DNA of 20,517 bases from Larix sibirica (taxonomy: Eukaryota; Streptophyta; Pinopsida; Pinales; Pinaceae), in the NCBI GenBank assembly GCA_004151065.3, contig NWUY0300104011.1, forward strand, positions 3,429 through 23,945, given 5' to 3'. Positions 9,481 through 20,453 of this stretch are shown here, in pieces. Within the stretch, counting starts at the first letter, position 1, and every line of letters starts with the position of its first letter. A model generated the notes under the pieces. It saw only the letters and a program-made list of their open reading frames with translations, did no database searches and had not been told where the DNA came from. The position numbers were made by a program, and so were the translations under genes.

Positions 9481-9930
9481 GCAATTAAATCCGTCAGATC
9501 GCGTATGGTGACGTCAAGCGGTCGTCACTCAGCCGGGAAGATTTGACGGCGGCAGCGTATTTGATACAGTAATTACGCCCGTAAAATAAGAAAAGAGAAT
9601 TTAAGCCTAGATTTCAGGGCTCGCGCACGCTCGTAGATATCTTCACCACGTCGTTCTCACGACGGCCGTCAACGGGATCTCTGTTTGCCGGCCGTCAATG
9701 TCGTCACGGTTAGAAAGGTATGCGGAGGTGCTGTCATCCTCCGTGTCTTATCCGTACATGTGTCCAACCCCAATGCATCTATGTCGCCCTATATGATTCC
9801 GCCACGTAAGCGCGAAAGAGTAGGGACCTTATCTCCGAGTGGTTTTAGGGGGTGGGAGCACGTAGGCCCACGGTCAAGAGATGCCTTTCGATGTACCCAA
9901 GTCCCTAGTCAAACGGGGAGCTTGGGATGA
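9481..9930. promoter_or_regulatory. CpG-rich island in AT-rich spacer
   Basis: Within DNA otherwise very AT-rich, this stretch is dense in CpG. It has ACGT cores at 9511-9514 (inside TGACGTCA, 9509-9516), 9648-9651, 9804-9807 and 9860-9863. CGGCCGTCAA occurs at 9663-9672 and 9689-9698, and the 10-bp palindrome GACGGCCGTC at 9661-9670. It lies about 1.8 kb upstream of the CCT ATG. It may be a distal promoter, an initiation region with a leader intron, or part of a lost gene or element. Open frames here include a 32-codon one from ATG 9698, with no recognised homology. Confidence 0.35.
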
Positions 9931-10281
9931 TCACGGTTGGGATTTGGAAATTGGAAACTGCTTCTAAAATTGAAGGTTCTTATCTAGTCATGAGATGTAT
10001 CTATTAGGGATTAAGTTAATAGTAGAGAAAGTCAAAAAAAATTTAAATTTTAATTGGGAATTTTGAATGACATTATATTTATACTATGGAACTTTGTGGT
10101 GGGGGATTTGGCCTATTTTAGAACAACCAAATCATAATAATTTGAGAAAATGAATAGATCACACGAAATTTTTCAAAAAATAAACACTTATAACAATTAA
10201 GTTTGTCCACTTTTTAACTATTTCATTATTAATATATGTTATACTTCACAATAGATTGTTAAATGTTTTTATTGTATTTGA
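9931..10281. other. AT-rich spacer, nothing recognised
   Basis: Stops in all frames, no repeats of note and no element ends seen before the LINE remnant begins. Confidence 0.5.
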
Positions 10282-11490
10282 TAGAGAAATTGGATGGTAC
10301 ATAAACAAGGCTAGTTTACTCTAGTTTTGGTGGGTGTGGACCCATTTATTGGAGGAAATGAATCTTATAAGTTCTCTACAACACTCATTGAATACCTTGT
10401 TAAATTTGGTTTATGTACTCTTGATCAAAGTAGAAGGCCTGATTGGTTGAGAAATTGTGATTCATATTGGTTTCTTCCTGAAGATCTTGGTCTTTATGAT
10501 TTTGGAGCATATGAATGGTCAAAATATATTCAGGGTCTTAATAGTGCGGGTATTAGATTAAAAATGAAGACTCCCTATTTTAGGGATGGAACATATCTAT
10601 TGGTTAGGTGATTGCAAAGGATGCATACAATGTCATTTCACATGTGGAACATGCTATAGAAGGTAAGTGGTGGTATAGTAGACTGTGGAAGTGGAATCTG
10701 CCCATGAAACTCAAATGTTTCAGCTAGCTTTGTTTTGAAAATTGTCTAATGACTTCGGATAATTTATTGGCCTAATCCAAACTATTGCATTGTATGTCAG
10801 TATGAAGGTGAATTTGTCCATCATTTGTTTGTACAATGTATTTTCTGCAAAAATGTTTGGAAAGAGACTCTTGAGGATCTTCAAAAGATTCACAAGCATG
10901 TTGAGCTTCCTATTTATATATGTTGGGGAATTTGTTTTGCAAGGAACTCTGCAATATTTGACAACAAGTTACAATCTATGCCTGCTACTAGTAGAGGAAA
11001 TCTGAGTTTGTATAGAGAATGGTTCAAAGAGGACAAACCCAGAAAACAAAGAATGATTTATATGCCTATATTATTTAATGGTAGAGCTATGGGATATTTT
11101 TTATGGTGCTCTATATAGGGAATATGTGGTGATGGGATGTTCATGAAATTGAATTCAAATCATACATATAAACTTTGAATGGAGTGTGGTATAGGGACCA
11201 ATACTAGAGTAGAATTATTAGCTCTTTAGGGCTGATTACATTTTGCTGCTAAGATTGGTACTGTTACTTTTTCAGGTTCTTGGCGACTCCAAGGTGATTG
11301 TGAATTGGGAAAATGGTATTACAAGACTGTAGGTTATCTCGTGGAACATTGGTGCCAGAGGATAATTTCAATGCTTGTCAACTTCAACGAGATCTATATC
11401 CAACATATTTACAGGGAATTAAATCATGTTGTTGATGGCCTTTCTAAAAAGGATATAGGTGGTACTGAAGATTCTTCATATTTTGAATAA
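10282..11490 (+). pseudogene. Decayed non-LTR (LINE-type) retrotransposon: zf-RVT and RNase H tail
   Basis: Three displaced reading frames together resemble the C-terminal part of plant LINE polyproteins. Segment one (10327-10607) holds DPFIGGNESYKFS and LDQSRRPDWL, of the linker between reverse transcriptase and zinc finger. A shift near 10608 leads to VIAKDAYNVISHVEHAIEGK and WKWNLPMKLKCFS. After stops and a shift near 10783 comes the zf-RVT motif YCIVCQYEGEFVHHLFVQC (Cys-x2-Cys-x7-His-x4-Cys). Near 11180-11460 RNase H-like pieces follow: GTNTRVELLAL (catalytic Glu), VLGDSKVIVNW (Asp) and HIYRELNHVVDGLSKK (last Asp). The first RNase H Asp region and the reverse transcriptase core are missing. 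Several in-frame stops and at least three frameshifts show it is dead. No poly-A tail or target-site duplication was found. Confidence 0.85.
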
Positions 11491-12044
11491 TACAAGGATA
11501 ATATCCTTGTTTCAAATGGTTCTATGCAAGCTTATTAGATGTTGAACGTATTTTGTAGGATTGAAATATTCTCAGTCAATTGTACTATTTTCTTTTAGAG
11601 TTAGTTGGATTTTTGTAACAACTTAGTTTGGTACGGTTAAGTTATTACATGGCAGTCATATTTTGATCTTGACGGTTTTAGCTGTAAGGCTTCCAGATAT
11701 AGTATGGATATGCAATTTTTGCTTTGGTGGAAAATAATTTTCCCTAGTAAAAAGATGTAAAAATAGTTGCTTTCTTTGATTATAATAGAATATCAAGAAG
11801 CCGGGTTTTCTTTGTGAAAAAGGCTTGTTTACAATAGGTATGCGATGTCTAGCCACCTCAAAATGCCTCTTTTGTTCACTTTGAAGCCTTACTAATATAG
11901 TGGCATATCTTATTATTGGGTCTTGGGTCCATGTTAATACTCATTTAATTTGTGGTAAACAATTTAACATGTGTAGCAACAATATTGAAGATAAAGTTGG
12001 TTGATAAAGTATTACTTACATCAAATTCTTTGTCAATTTGATAG
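11491..12044. other. Spacer after the LINE remnant
   Basis: No gene recognised. A stop-broken plus-strand frame near 11680-11850 could be 3' non-coding sequence of the LINE, but nothing in it is diagnostic. Confidence 0.4.
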
Positions 12045-14755
12045 TTGACTTTGGAATAGAAGTACACAAGATGATGTGATAACATCATCCTTCACTACTA
12101 ACATTATTATTGGTTAAGAAGTTATGCGATTTAAACTCATTTCAACTTGTAATTGTTATATATGTGATATCCATGATAATTGTAATTCTTAATACCATAA
12201 TAAAATATCTTATGATAGGGGTTTTGTTTTACATTGATACACTCCTCCTTTCCAATTTGGTCATAATTTGGCTAGGTCTCCTAGGTTGAATACTAGTTTT
12301 CTATTATGTGAGCCAAGAGCTCTAAGGGGGAAACGATTGAAGCCCATCTACACTAGGTATACTCGAGGTCTAACCAGCACTTGCAATTTTGGTGCCTTAT
12401 TTTCTCTTTTGGTTAAGGATTCATAGTGTAACCCCAAGTTGAATTTGGTTAAGGGTTCATATTTACAAGGTTCAATGTCTCTCTCTTTTTTAGGGACTCA
12501 TATGGAATGCAAGTTCGCAAAATGATGTGATAGCACCATCCTCTACTTTACTACTAACATTACTATTGATTCTAATGTTATGCACTTTAAACTCCTTTTA
12601 ACTTGTAATTATTATATATGTGATATCCATGATAATTGTAAAACTTAATATCATAATAAGATATCCTCTAATGGAGGTTTTGTTCTATATTGACACACTC
12701 CTCCTTTCCTATTTGGTTGGGATATTTCTTGTAGGCTAAATACTAGTGTTATCTTTCGTCAACTAGGAGCTATTAGGGGAACACAAATGAAGCCCATCTA
12801 CCCTAGGTATACTCAAGGTTTAACCACCTCTTGCAAGTTCGGTGCCTTATTTTCTCTTTTGGTTAAGGATGCATAGTCTATCCCCATGTTGAATTTGGTC
12901 AAGGGCTCATAACTACAAGGTTCAATGTCTATATTTTTGTTAAGGACTCATATGGGATGCAATTTTAATAGATGACGTGATAGCATCCTCTCCCACTTTG
13001 CTACTAGCATTACTATTAGTGTTGATGTTATGTGCTCTAAACTCTTTTTAACTCGTAATTGTTATTTATGTGATATATATGTTAATTGTAAATATTAATA
13101 CCACGATAAGATATCCTATGATTGGGATTTTGTTTTACATCAATACACTCTTCCATTTGTTCATAGTTTGGCCACCTCTCGTAGGTTTAAGACCAATTTT
13201 CTCTTTTATGAGCCAAAATCTATGATGAGGATACAAACAAATACCATATACACTAGGTATACTTGAGTATAACCACCTCTTGCAATTTTGGAGCTCGATT
13301 TTATTTTTTGGTTAAGAATTCATAGTCTAACCATTGTTTAATTTAGTTAAGGGCTCATATTTACAAGTACAATGTTTAATGTCTCTCTTTTGGTTAAGGA
13401 CTCATATGGGATGCAAGTTTTCAAGGTGATGTGATAACATCATCCCTCACATCAATACTAACATTACAATTGGTTTTGATGTCATGAGCTCTATTTTTTT
13501 TAAACTTGTCATAGTTATTTATGTGATATCCATGGTAATTATAAATCGTAATACCATAACAAGACACCCTATGATTGGGGTTTTGTTTTACATTGATATA
13601 CTCCTTTTCAATTTGGTCATACTTTGGCCACCTCTTGTAGGTTAGAGACTAATTTTCTCTTTTCTGAGCTAGGAGCTATGAGGGGTAAACAAACAAAGCC
13701 CATCTACACTAGATCACTATTAGATATTCTTGAGTACTAACTGCCTCTTGCATGTTTAGAGTTCCATTCACACTTTTGGTTAAGGATTCATAGTCTATAC
13801 CATATTGAATTTTGTTAAGGATTTATATTTACAAGTGCAAGGTTTAATGTCTCCCTTTTCGTTAAGGACTTGTATGGGATGTATTTTTTCAAGATGATGT
13901 GATAGCATCCTCCCTCATTTTACTACTAGCATTATTGTTGATTTTGATGTTATGCACTTTAAACTCCTTTTAAATTGTAATTTTTATTTATATGGTATCC
14001 ATGATAATTAAAAAATTAATAGCACAATAAGGTATCATGCAGTTGGTGTTGTGTCTTGCATTGGCACACTCCTTTTCCAATTGGCCATAGTTTGGCCACC
14101 TTTATTAACTTGAAGGCCAATTTTCTCTTTTGTGATTCAGGAGCTATGCAGGGACATATACAAATCCCAATTTGCTCTTTGAGATAATGACTCATATGAG
14201 ATGCATGCGTGCAAGAAAATGTGATAGCATCCTGCCTCACTCTGCTACTATATGAATTAAATCGGGCCTGAGAGGCCGCATGTACCAACAAATCCAGCCT
14301 AGAAGAAGGTTGAGAATCGCTGCATTTCACCTATATTATTACTATTGGTTTTTATGCTAGCACACTAAGCTCCTTTAAACTTGTAATTGTTAGTTATGTG
14401 ATATCCATAGTAATTGTAAATCTTAATACCACAATAATATATCCTATGATTGGGTTATGTTTTACATTAATACACTCCTCCTTTTCCATTTGGTCATAGT
14501 TTGGCTACAACCTCTCATAGGTTGAAGGCCAGTTTACACTTTTGTGAGCCAAGAGATATGATAGGGACACAAGAAAATCCCATCTACATTAGTTATGCTC
14601 AATCTCTAACATCCTTTTACAGGTTTGAAGCCCAATTTTCTCTATTGGTTAAGGATTCATAATGTAACCCCTTGTTGAATTTGGGTAAGGGCTTGTATTT
14701 ACCAATACAAGGTTCAATCTCTCTTTTGGTTAAGGACTTGTATTTACAAGTGCAT
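12045..14755. repeat. Six-unit degenerate tandem array, about 450 bp per unit
   Basis: Units are anchored by GATGATGTGATA or a close variant at 12070, 12521, 12971, 13425, 13893 and about 14215, giving lengths of 451, 450, 454, 468 and 322. Recurrent blocks in order are GTGATATCCATGATAATTGT, TTTTGTTTTACATTGATACA, GCCCATCTACACTAGGTATA, TTTTCTCTTTTGGTTAAGGA and GACTCATATGGGATGCAAGT. Unit 5 lacks about 130 bp that includes the ACTAGGTATA block. Unit 6 has an insert near 14251-14334. A partial unit precedes 12070. Divergence is substantial, and no open frame is kept across units, so this is old non-coding tandem DNA. Confidence 0.9.
14251..14334. other. Unique insert of about 80 bp in array unit 6
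   Basis: Other units read from a CTACTA block almost directly into ATTACTATTGG. Here about 80 unrelated bases intervene, with CpGs and a small hairpin (GGCCTGAGAGGCC). CTATA occurs on both sides (14254-14258 and near 14331-14335), which could be a 5-bp target-site duplication. The insert resembles no element I can name. Confidence 0.45.
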
Positions 14756-17216
14756 GTGGATATTTGTTACCATGGTGTACCAAAAAAACTACTTAGGAAT
14801 TGTGTGACCTAAGTAATAGGGAAAAGAAAATAGGAGCCAAAGACAAAACACTAGCCTAGTTTATTCCATATTTTGCTTAATGCAAAGGAAAAAATATAAA
14901 GAAATGCCATGCTATTAACATCTAAAGCACAAGAGAAAGTAAAGGATGAAAATAATATTATTGCCAATAGAAATAATGACTAACAAGACAACACCTCAAT
15001 ATTGGTCATAGAAGCAATGCGATCTCCAAATCCACCTTGGGGGAATGTCTTTTACCTCCCTACATGCTTCAAATCCAAGCTTGATGGTAGAAAAAAAATC
15101 CTAAATGATAGAAAGAATGTGGCAAGGGTAACTATCTTTGATGAAATTTTGGAAACATAAACTTGCAATGGATTGTGGATGATATGAGTGACCTCAATGG
15201 CTTTGTTTATAGGAAAAATGGTGAACCTCTGTTTAGAGCTAGCTTATATGTGAATAATCTCATTATAGTAATGAAGTTGTAGGATAAGGATAACTAACAA
15301 AGACTAGATCAAATCATATAATTCAAAATAATAGCTTGATAAGGTCCACTTTTGGCCACTACACCATTTGTGGGAGGTGCACCAACATTAATGTTATGCA
15401 AAATAATTATTTTTTACTTTAGGGTCATAGTGCAGTTTTTAAGGATTTAGTGCATGCCCCACATGTGGAAAAAAGGTTGAAAAGTATTGAACACTATGCT
15501 GTGAATTTTTTTATTATCAATCTTGGGGTTTGACTTGGTTCATGATGACAATAATGAGGTCATATGATGATGGGAATAAGGGCTAAGGCTACCAAAGTGA
15601 TGTATCCAGCTATAAGTGCTAATGATAAGATAGGTGAGGAAAATTAGGTTACTAACAAGTATAATAAAACATGTATAACAATATACAATGATAACTAGGC
15701 TTATATGCCAAGTCTCCTAGTAGTGGTTTATATTGACATTTTATCATTTATATTAATTTTCTATTTAAATAATGAATTATCATTGCATATATTAGAAGTT
15801 ACCATTCCAGTGTAATTGATTTACAAAACATGGAAAATGGGAAATCGTTTTAATTGAAAATGTTCCTAGTTAACGATCATAATTTCGAATTTCTACCATT
15901 TTCCTTTACTTTTCATGAATTATTTCCAACTAATCTTGTCTAATTGACATTGTTGAAGCCTTTATCACTAACAATAAGTAAAAATTGTTTTTTTTCAAAT
16001 TTATTGAAGTCACATGAGTTAGTTCCCTTTTTTGGTCCAAAGTAATTAATCAATGTTCAATGTTAAAAAGGCACAGAGCTACAAATCTAGGGCATTTATA
16101 CAACAATATGAGAACCTTTGGATTTGTGTATAGACAATTTTTTGTAATCTCTTCCTTAAGGAGTGGCTAGGCCCACAAGGCATGACATTGAAGATATTAG
16201 TAATGAATGGAGAGCATAAAAAAATTATAGTGCATTAGGAATGTTAGTACCACAATGAGGAAGGATGTTATCACATTAACCCATTCACTTTTGCTTCAAA
16301 AACCAACTTCATGTTAACAAATCCTCATAAACTATCTTTGCCTTGCAACTATTATCAATATGAGAGTATTCACAACATAACACCCACCAAGCACACAATT
16401 AGGATGAATATAATATCATTTTGGAACAAAGTTCTATCATAAGATCAAGTCATTTATAGTAAAATGACTTGCTATCACATAAACAAAAGCTAAAGAATTC
16501 CCATGAGACGTGACATTGAGATTGTTGACAATGTTAGTATTATATTGAAGAAGGTCATGACGACATATTCAACTTATGAGCTTGTATTCCAAACCCATTT
16601 TCAAAATTGGTAAAGATTTTGGTGGTTATAATGCCTCATAAACCACCCCTATTATATAAGTATCATCTTTGTGTAAAAAACTTTATTCGACTTTGGAAGT
16701 TTAATAGATGTAAATACAATATAATAATATATTATTGTGCCAATTGAGTTTAGTTTAGGTCATTAGGGAGGATAAATGTTATTCTCCCCACACAAATTAA
16801 AATCCCACTTATAACATGTTTCATTCACATGAGTCTATTTTTATTGAAATTATGAGACATAAGAAATATCTCACTTTTGTCATACCAGTATTTGACATCC
16901 TCTAGGATCATTGAGAGTCTACCGTACCTATTATCATGAGACACTTACCTTTCTACCCTTCATGATTAGTTTTCTAGCAATATCGCCCTTAGTAGTTTGG
17001 AAGGAAGTGATATCCATATACTATCACCCTTTTCACCAAAGCAAGGGGTTATAGTGTCACTTCTTTCCCCATGGGCAGGGGAAATAACCTCACAACCTTC
17101 AAGATTGGATCTTTTGAGGTGTGAGCTTTGGGACTTTTGTTCTAGTTGAGTTTGACAATAGGAGGCCACATTCATCCCCTCACATATTTCATCCATCTAT
17201 AAAATGAAAGTATTCC
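14756..17216. other. AT-rich region with no recognised gene; may include the LTR 5' part
   Basis: Stops are frequent on both strands. Two loosely similar stretches (near 16180-16250 and 16505-16560) share TGACATTGA and ATGTTAGTA. Since a probable LTR ends at 17709 and its TATA lies at 17221, the LTR U3 should occupy some of this region, but I could not fix its TG start. Confidence 0.4.
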
Positions 17217-17220
17217 AAGG

Positions 17221-17226
17221 TATAAA
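17221..17226 (+). promoter_or_regulatory. TATA box of the probable LTR promoter
   Basis: GGTATAAAGGGAGG at 17219-17232 is a good plant TATA context. It lies 489 bases before the proposed LTR end, a sensible R plus U5 length. Confidence 0.4.
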
Positions 17227-17712
17227 GGGAGGAAAAACATATTCAAGTAAATGTTGCACAATCGTGGAGAGACTCGTATATACCTTAGCCTTCATTTAGA
17301 TATGAGTTATCCTTGCTTGGTAGAAAGCTAAGGAGAAGGAGTTGGAGCAAGGAGCTTGGAGCTTGGAGGAACATGCACAATGACTCAAGACATGGACATA
17401 TGATGTGTTATTCTCCATTTTATTAATACAAATCTACATGGTTTTCTCCTCCTATTGTAGTGTTTATGTTGTTTATTATTCATTGCAATAGTAGATCTAA
17501 TTTATGCTTGAGCAAGTTAGATTAGATATTTAATTCTTGATTTCATAGTTGCTTGAATTATATTCTCTCTTTCCCTCTCTCATGCATGTATTAGATCAAG
17601 ATTTAGATCTAGCAAAAAATAGTGTAATCTATCCCACTATTATCTTGGATCAGGATTCAAATCCAAGGGAGATCTATCTTGTCCATAGGAGGGGAAAATC
17701 CGTACAACAGAA

Positions 17713-17730
17713 TTGGTGACTCCACTAGGG
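17713..17730 (+). other. Primer-binding-site-like sequence next to an LTR end
   Basis: TTGGTGACTCCACTAGGG lies three bases after the LTR-like terminus ACAACA. Compared with the complement of a plant tRNA-Arg(ACG) 3' end recalled from general knowledge (TGGCGACTCTGCTGGGG), 13 of 17 positions agree. The mismatches fit either decay or a different primer tRNA. Confidence 0.5.
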
Positions 17731-19919
17731 ATGAATTTCCTAATTCTTCCTTAGATCTAATGAATTCCTTTCTTATTTTGGTTTTTGAGTGTTTGTTTCA
17801 TTTGTTTTCCTCCCATCATATGATCTAGGCCTGTTAAAACCCTAGAAAAGTCTCATATCTAACCCACATCTTTATTTCCCCCCTTTCCTCTAGACTATCG
17901 CCCCTTCCTTTAGGAAACAGACGGACCCTATCACCTTTTTCTAGTTTGCAAAGAGCAATACCTCTGATTTATCACTTATTGCTCGGCCTGACATAGAGAT
18001 AGTTCATGTAGGTGATTATTTTGCTTAAATTTCTCAGTTTTCACCTCTAATTTGGTTTCTTATATGGGTTAAGGGTGAGTTTATTGTTTGATATAATATG
18101 CATCATTTATGAACAATGTTTACATTTGGATTTCAAGAGGATTTAAGATCTCATTTTCCTTTGGTTGTGAATTGTATGTTTGACCTAGGTTGAGTGGATT
18201 TGATCTTGTTCGATTGTTGTAGCATACTAGAGATTGTGCACTTGGGTTTTAAGGTTTAGTTGACAATTTATAATTTCATTTTGAGATTTCAAAAGGATTA
18301 CATAGCTGTCCAAACAAAAGCCCTTTCTTAAGTCCCGTTGGCTCTCTTTGGTATACTTGACATAGTGAGGATGACCAAGGATTGAAGATACATTTTGTTT
18401 CTACATTAGTGATTGTGCCATTGATTGATCTTATTTTCTTATATTTTGTATTTGCATTGCAATATACTGACAAAATTTTGCATAGTCGACATTTTTTCAC
18501 AAATTAGAATTTGAGTTTGGATTTTTGCATGAGGTTGATGTATGATTGGTTATCTTTGCCTATATTTTCCATCCTTGTCCTCTGTTGAGTGAGTGTGATT
18601 TGCATCCCATAATTTTTGGGTTTCATTCTTTGAGTGTGAGTGAAAGACAAATTTTCTTTTCATATTCATTCTTGTTTTTGGCTTGTTTGAGGTCTCAAAT
18701 TTTGCTTAGTTCTTATTGATGAAACCTTGTAGCCCTTATTTTGCTTGTTGGGTTTCATTTCCATTTTTATTTTCAACTTTATCATTTCATATTAAGCAAG
18801 AAAAACAAAGAACGAAAAAAATTGCATCTCATCATCAAGTTTGGAGTAGTTTGATTTTACAAAGCATTTGCATATAGCATTGCTTGTTTGATGACTTCCT
18901 TTTGGAGAGTGCATTTGTTAAGTTTTATGTGCATTTGGTGAAGAAGAAAAACTCTCTTTCCCTTTCCTAAATTGGTTTCAACGAATTGAAAAGGAAAAAG
19001 AGAATTTAATTGCATGTTTTTCATAATTGGTTGAGTCATTAAACACCATTCAAGTTGCACACTGTACCCCTTTGAGTAAACAACTCCCAATAAAAAAAGT
19101 AATTTAAAATCAACTAGACTCATTTTTCATTGATAGAGAAACCAACAATAGTCTAGGTGATAAGGCTTTGGTAGTAGGAGTGATGAGTAAATTGTCCAAG
19201 GCCGTAAAACCAAAGTAGGAATTGATTAACCAATGAATAATCCATTAGTAGTAGGAAGTACTTACTGGGAAAGGACATCTAACACATGCATCAAGCACGA
19301 GGTTAATCTAGGTGTAGGTCAGAGATTGTCCTGTCTCCTTGCATTTAGTGGGATTTTGTGGTTTAGAGGTTTCCATTGGATTGGAAAGTCTTTGAGATAA
19401 CTCCAATTTAGCATAGGTTTTGGGTCTATGATCTATGTCCTACATTTCCTACCCATACGCAAAGTCTTGACGCATGACTATTTTGTACAGCTATTGAATG
19501 TGGAATGGTATCCTTAGTGGTATTTCCTAGGTTTTTCCCAAAGTGATTTCAAGTGGGAAGTGCTTGTAGTACCTGAGGTAGATGCATAATCATTCTCCTT
19601 TGCTCCATTGGAAGGCTGCTTCTCTCCATAAGGGTACTTGTGCCTTGGGCGATGAGCAGTGTGAGAGGTTGTCGTAACTGTCTCCTTTGCACCTTCATTG
19701 ATTATTTTTGGTTTCCTTTGATTACAAGGTTAGTATCTGAAAGGAACTTATTCAGTTCTTCAATGTAGTAGGATTATTGGAAATAATTACCTTGTGATTT
19801 CACTCTTTGGGAGAGTAAGTTTGCTTGTTTGTATCTTTATATTTTCATAGGGTTGTATTCTTTGTTGTTTGTGACTAGTTTTTCCATAGGTTGAGTTGTT
19901 TGACATTCTATCAGTCATC
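17731..19919 (+). other. Long non-coding leader of the gypsy-like element
   Basis: About 2.2 kb between the PBS and the first plausible gag ATG, with frequent stops in all frames. It is T-rich on the plus strand. No extra open frame or domain was recognised, and short minus-strand frames within it look like chance. Confidence 0.4.
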
Positions 19920-20453
19920 ATGGCCAATCAACTTAATCACCATTCAAGGCGATTGCATGGGGCCTCTCTTGAGTTTGAATACCAACAAGCTAGACGTAGG
20001 AGACCAAATCATTCAACTGTCCATGAAACAACCATACAGTTAAGTGCTCACGTTCATCTTTCACCACACACACACTCTCCATAGTTGGAACACCTTCATC
20101 CACCTAAGATCAAGGTTATTGCTAAGAATCAACCTTCATGCTTTAATATTTCATTAATGTATCTCAACGATACCATCTTGGTACCAGTGAGGAGTTTTCA
20201 TTTTGTAGATCCTAGGGTTGAGGAAAATCATCAGTTAATCATGTCTAGAATGTGCATTCAATCTATCACCAGGGGTTCATTCCCTTATGTCTCTAGTTCA
20301 TTGGGGGAAGCCACACCTAGTTTCCCCATGATTCCTTGTAATGCCACTAGTGTAGAGATATTTTAACCACATGTGACAAGAGTTCCTTTAAGAGGAATTC
20401 CTACCAAATCATCTAACCCTTTTACTTTAGCTTCCTCATTTTTCCCTCCTCTT
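19920..20453 (+). pseudogene. Stop-interrupted gag-like frame
   Basis: ATG at 19920 in context GTCATCATGGCC opens a frame that runs to 20453 with only two stops, TAG at 20082-20084 and TAA at 20364-20366. The product starts MANQLNHHSRRLHGASLEFE, with a basic stretch QQARRRRPNH soon after. No zinc knuckle is reached. Position after the PBS and leader suggests gag, but I see no diagnostic gag motif. The frame is then broken by the LTR start at 20454. Confidence 0.4.

Larger units (their letters stand above)
17217..20453 (+). mobile_element. Partial Ty3/gypsy-like LTR retrotransposon (LTR 3' part, PBS, leader, gag-like frame)
   Basis: The order TATA box (17221), CA-ending LTR terminus (CCGTACAACA, 17700-17709), primer-binding-like site (17713-17730), long non-coding leader and then a frame starting in a good ATG context (19920) matches a plus-strand LTR element. 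Among plant families, a PBS of the TGGYGACTCYRCTRGGG form is familiar from Tat/Ogre-lineage gypsy elements; that lineage assignment is inference. Protease, reverse transcriptase and integrase would lie to the right, outside the window. The 5' LTR boundary is unresolved. Confidence 0.5.

Noticed and set aside
9685-9930. 81-codon plus-strand frame in the CpG-rich island
   Set aside because: Starts with TTG, and its length is explained by high local G+C lowering stop frequency; no recognised domain.
14016-14330. 104-codon minus-strand frame
   Set aside because: Crosses the end of array unit 5 and the insert of unit 6; created by the junction, not kept in other units.
12045-14755. CRISPR-like array
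   Set aside because: Repeat units are about 450 bp and diverged, with no short identical repeats separated by unique spacers, and the DNA is plant nuclear.
16966-17196. 76-codon minus-strand frame of protein-like composition
   Set aside because: Sits just before the LTR TATA on the opposite strand, is short, and shows no domain or splice continuation. It could be revisited with transcript data.
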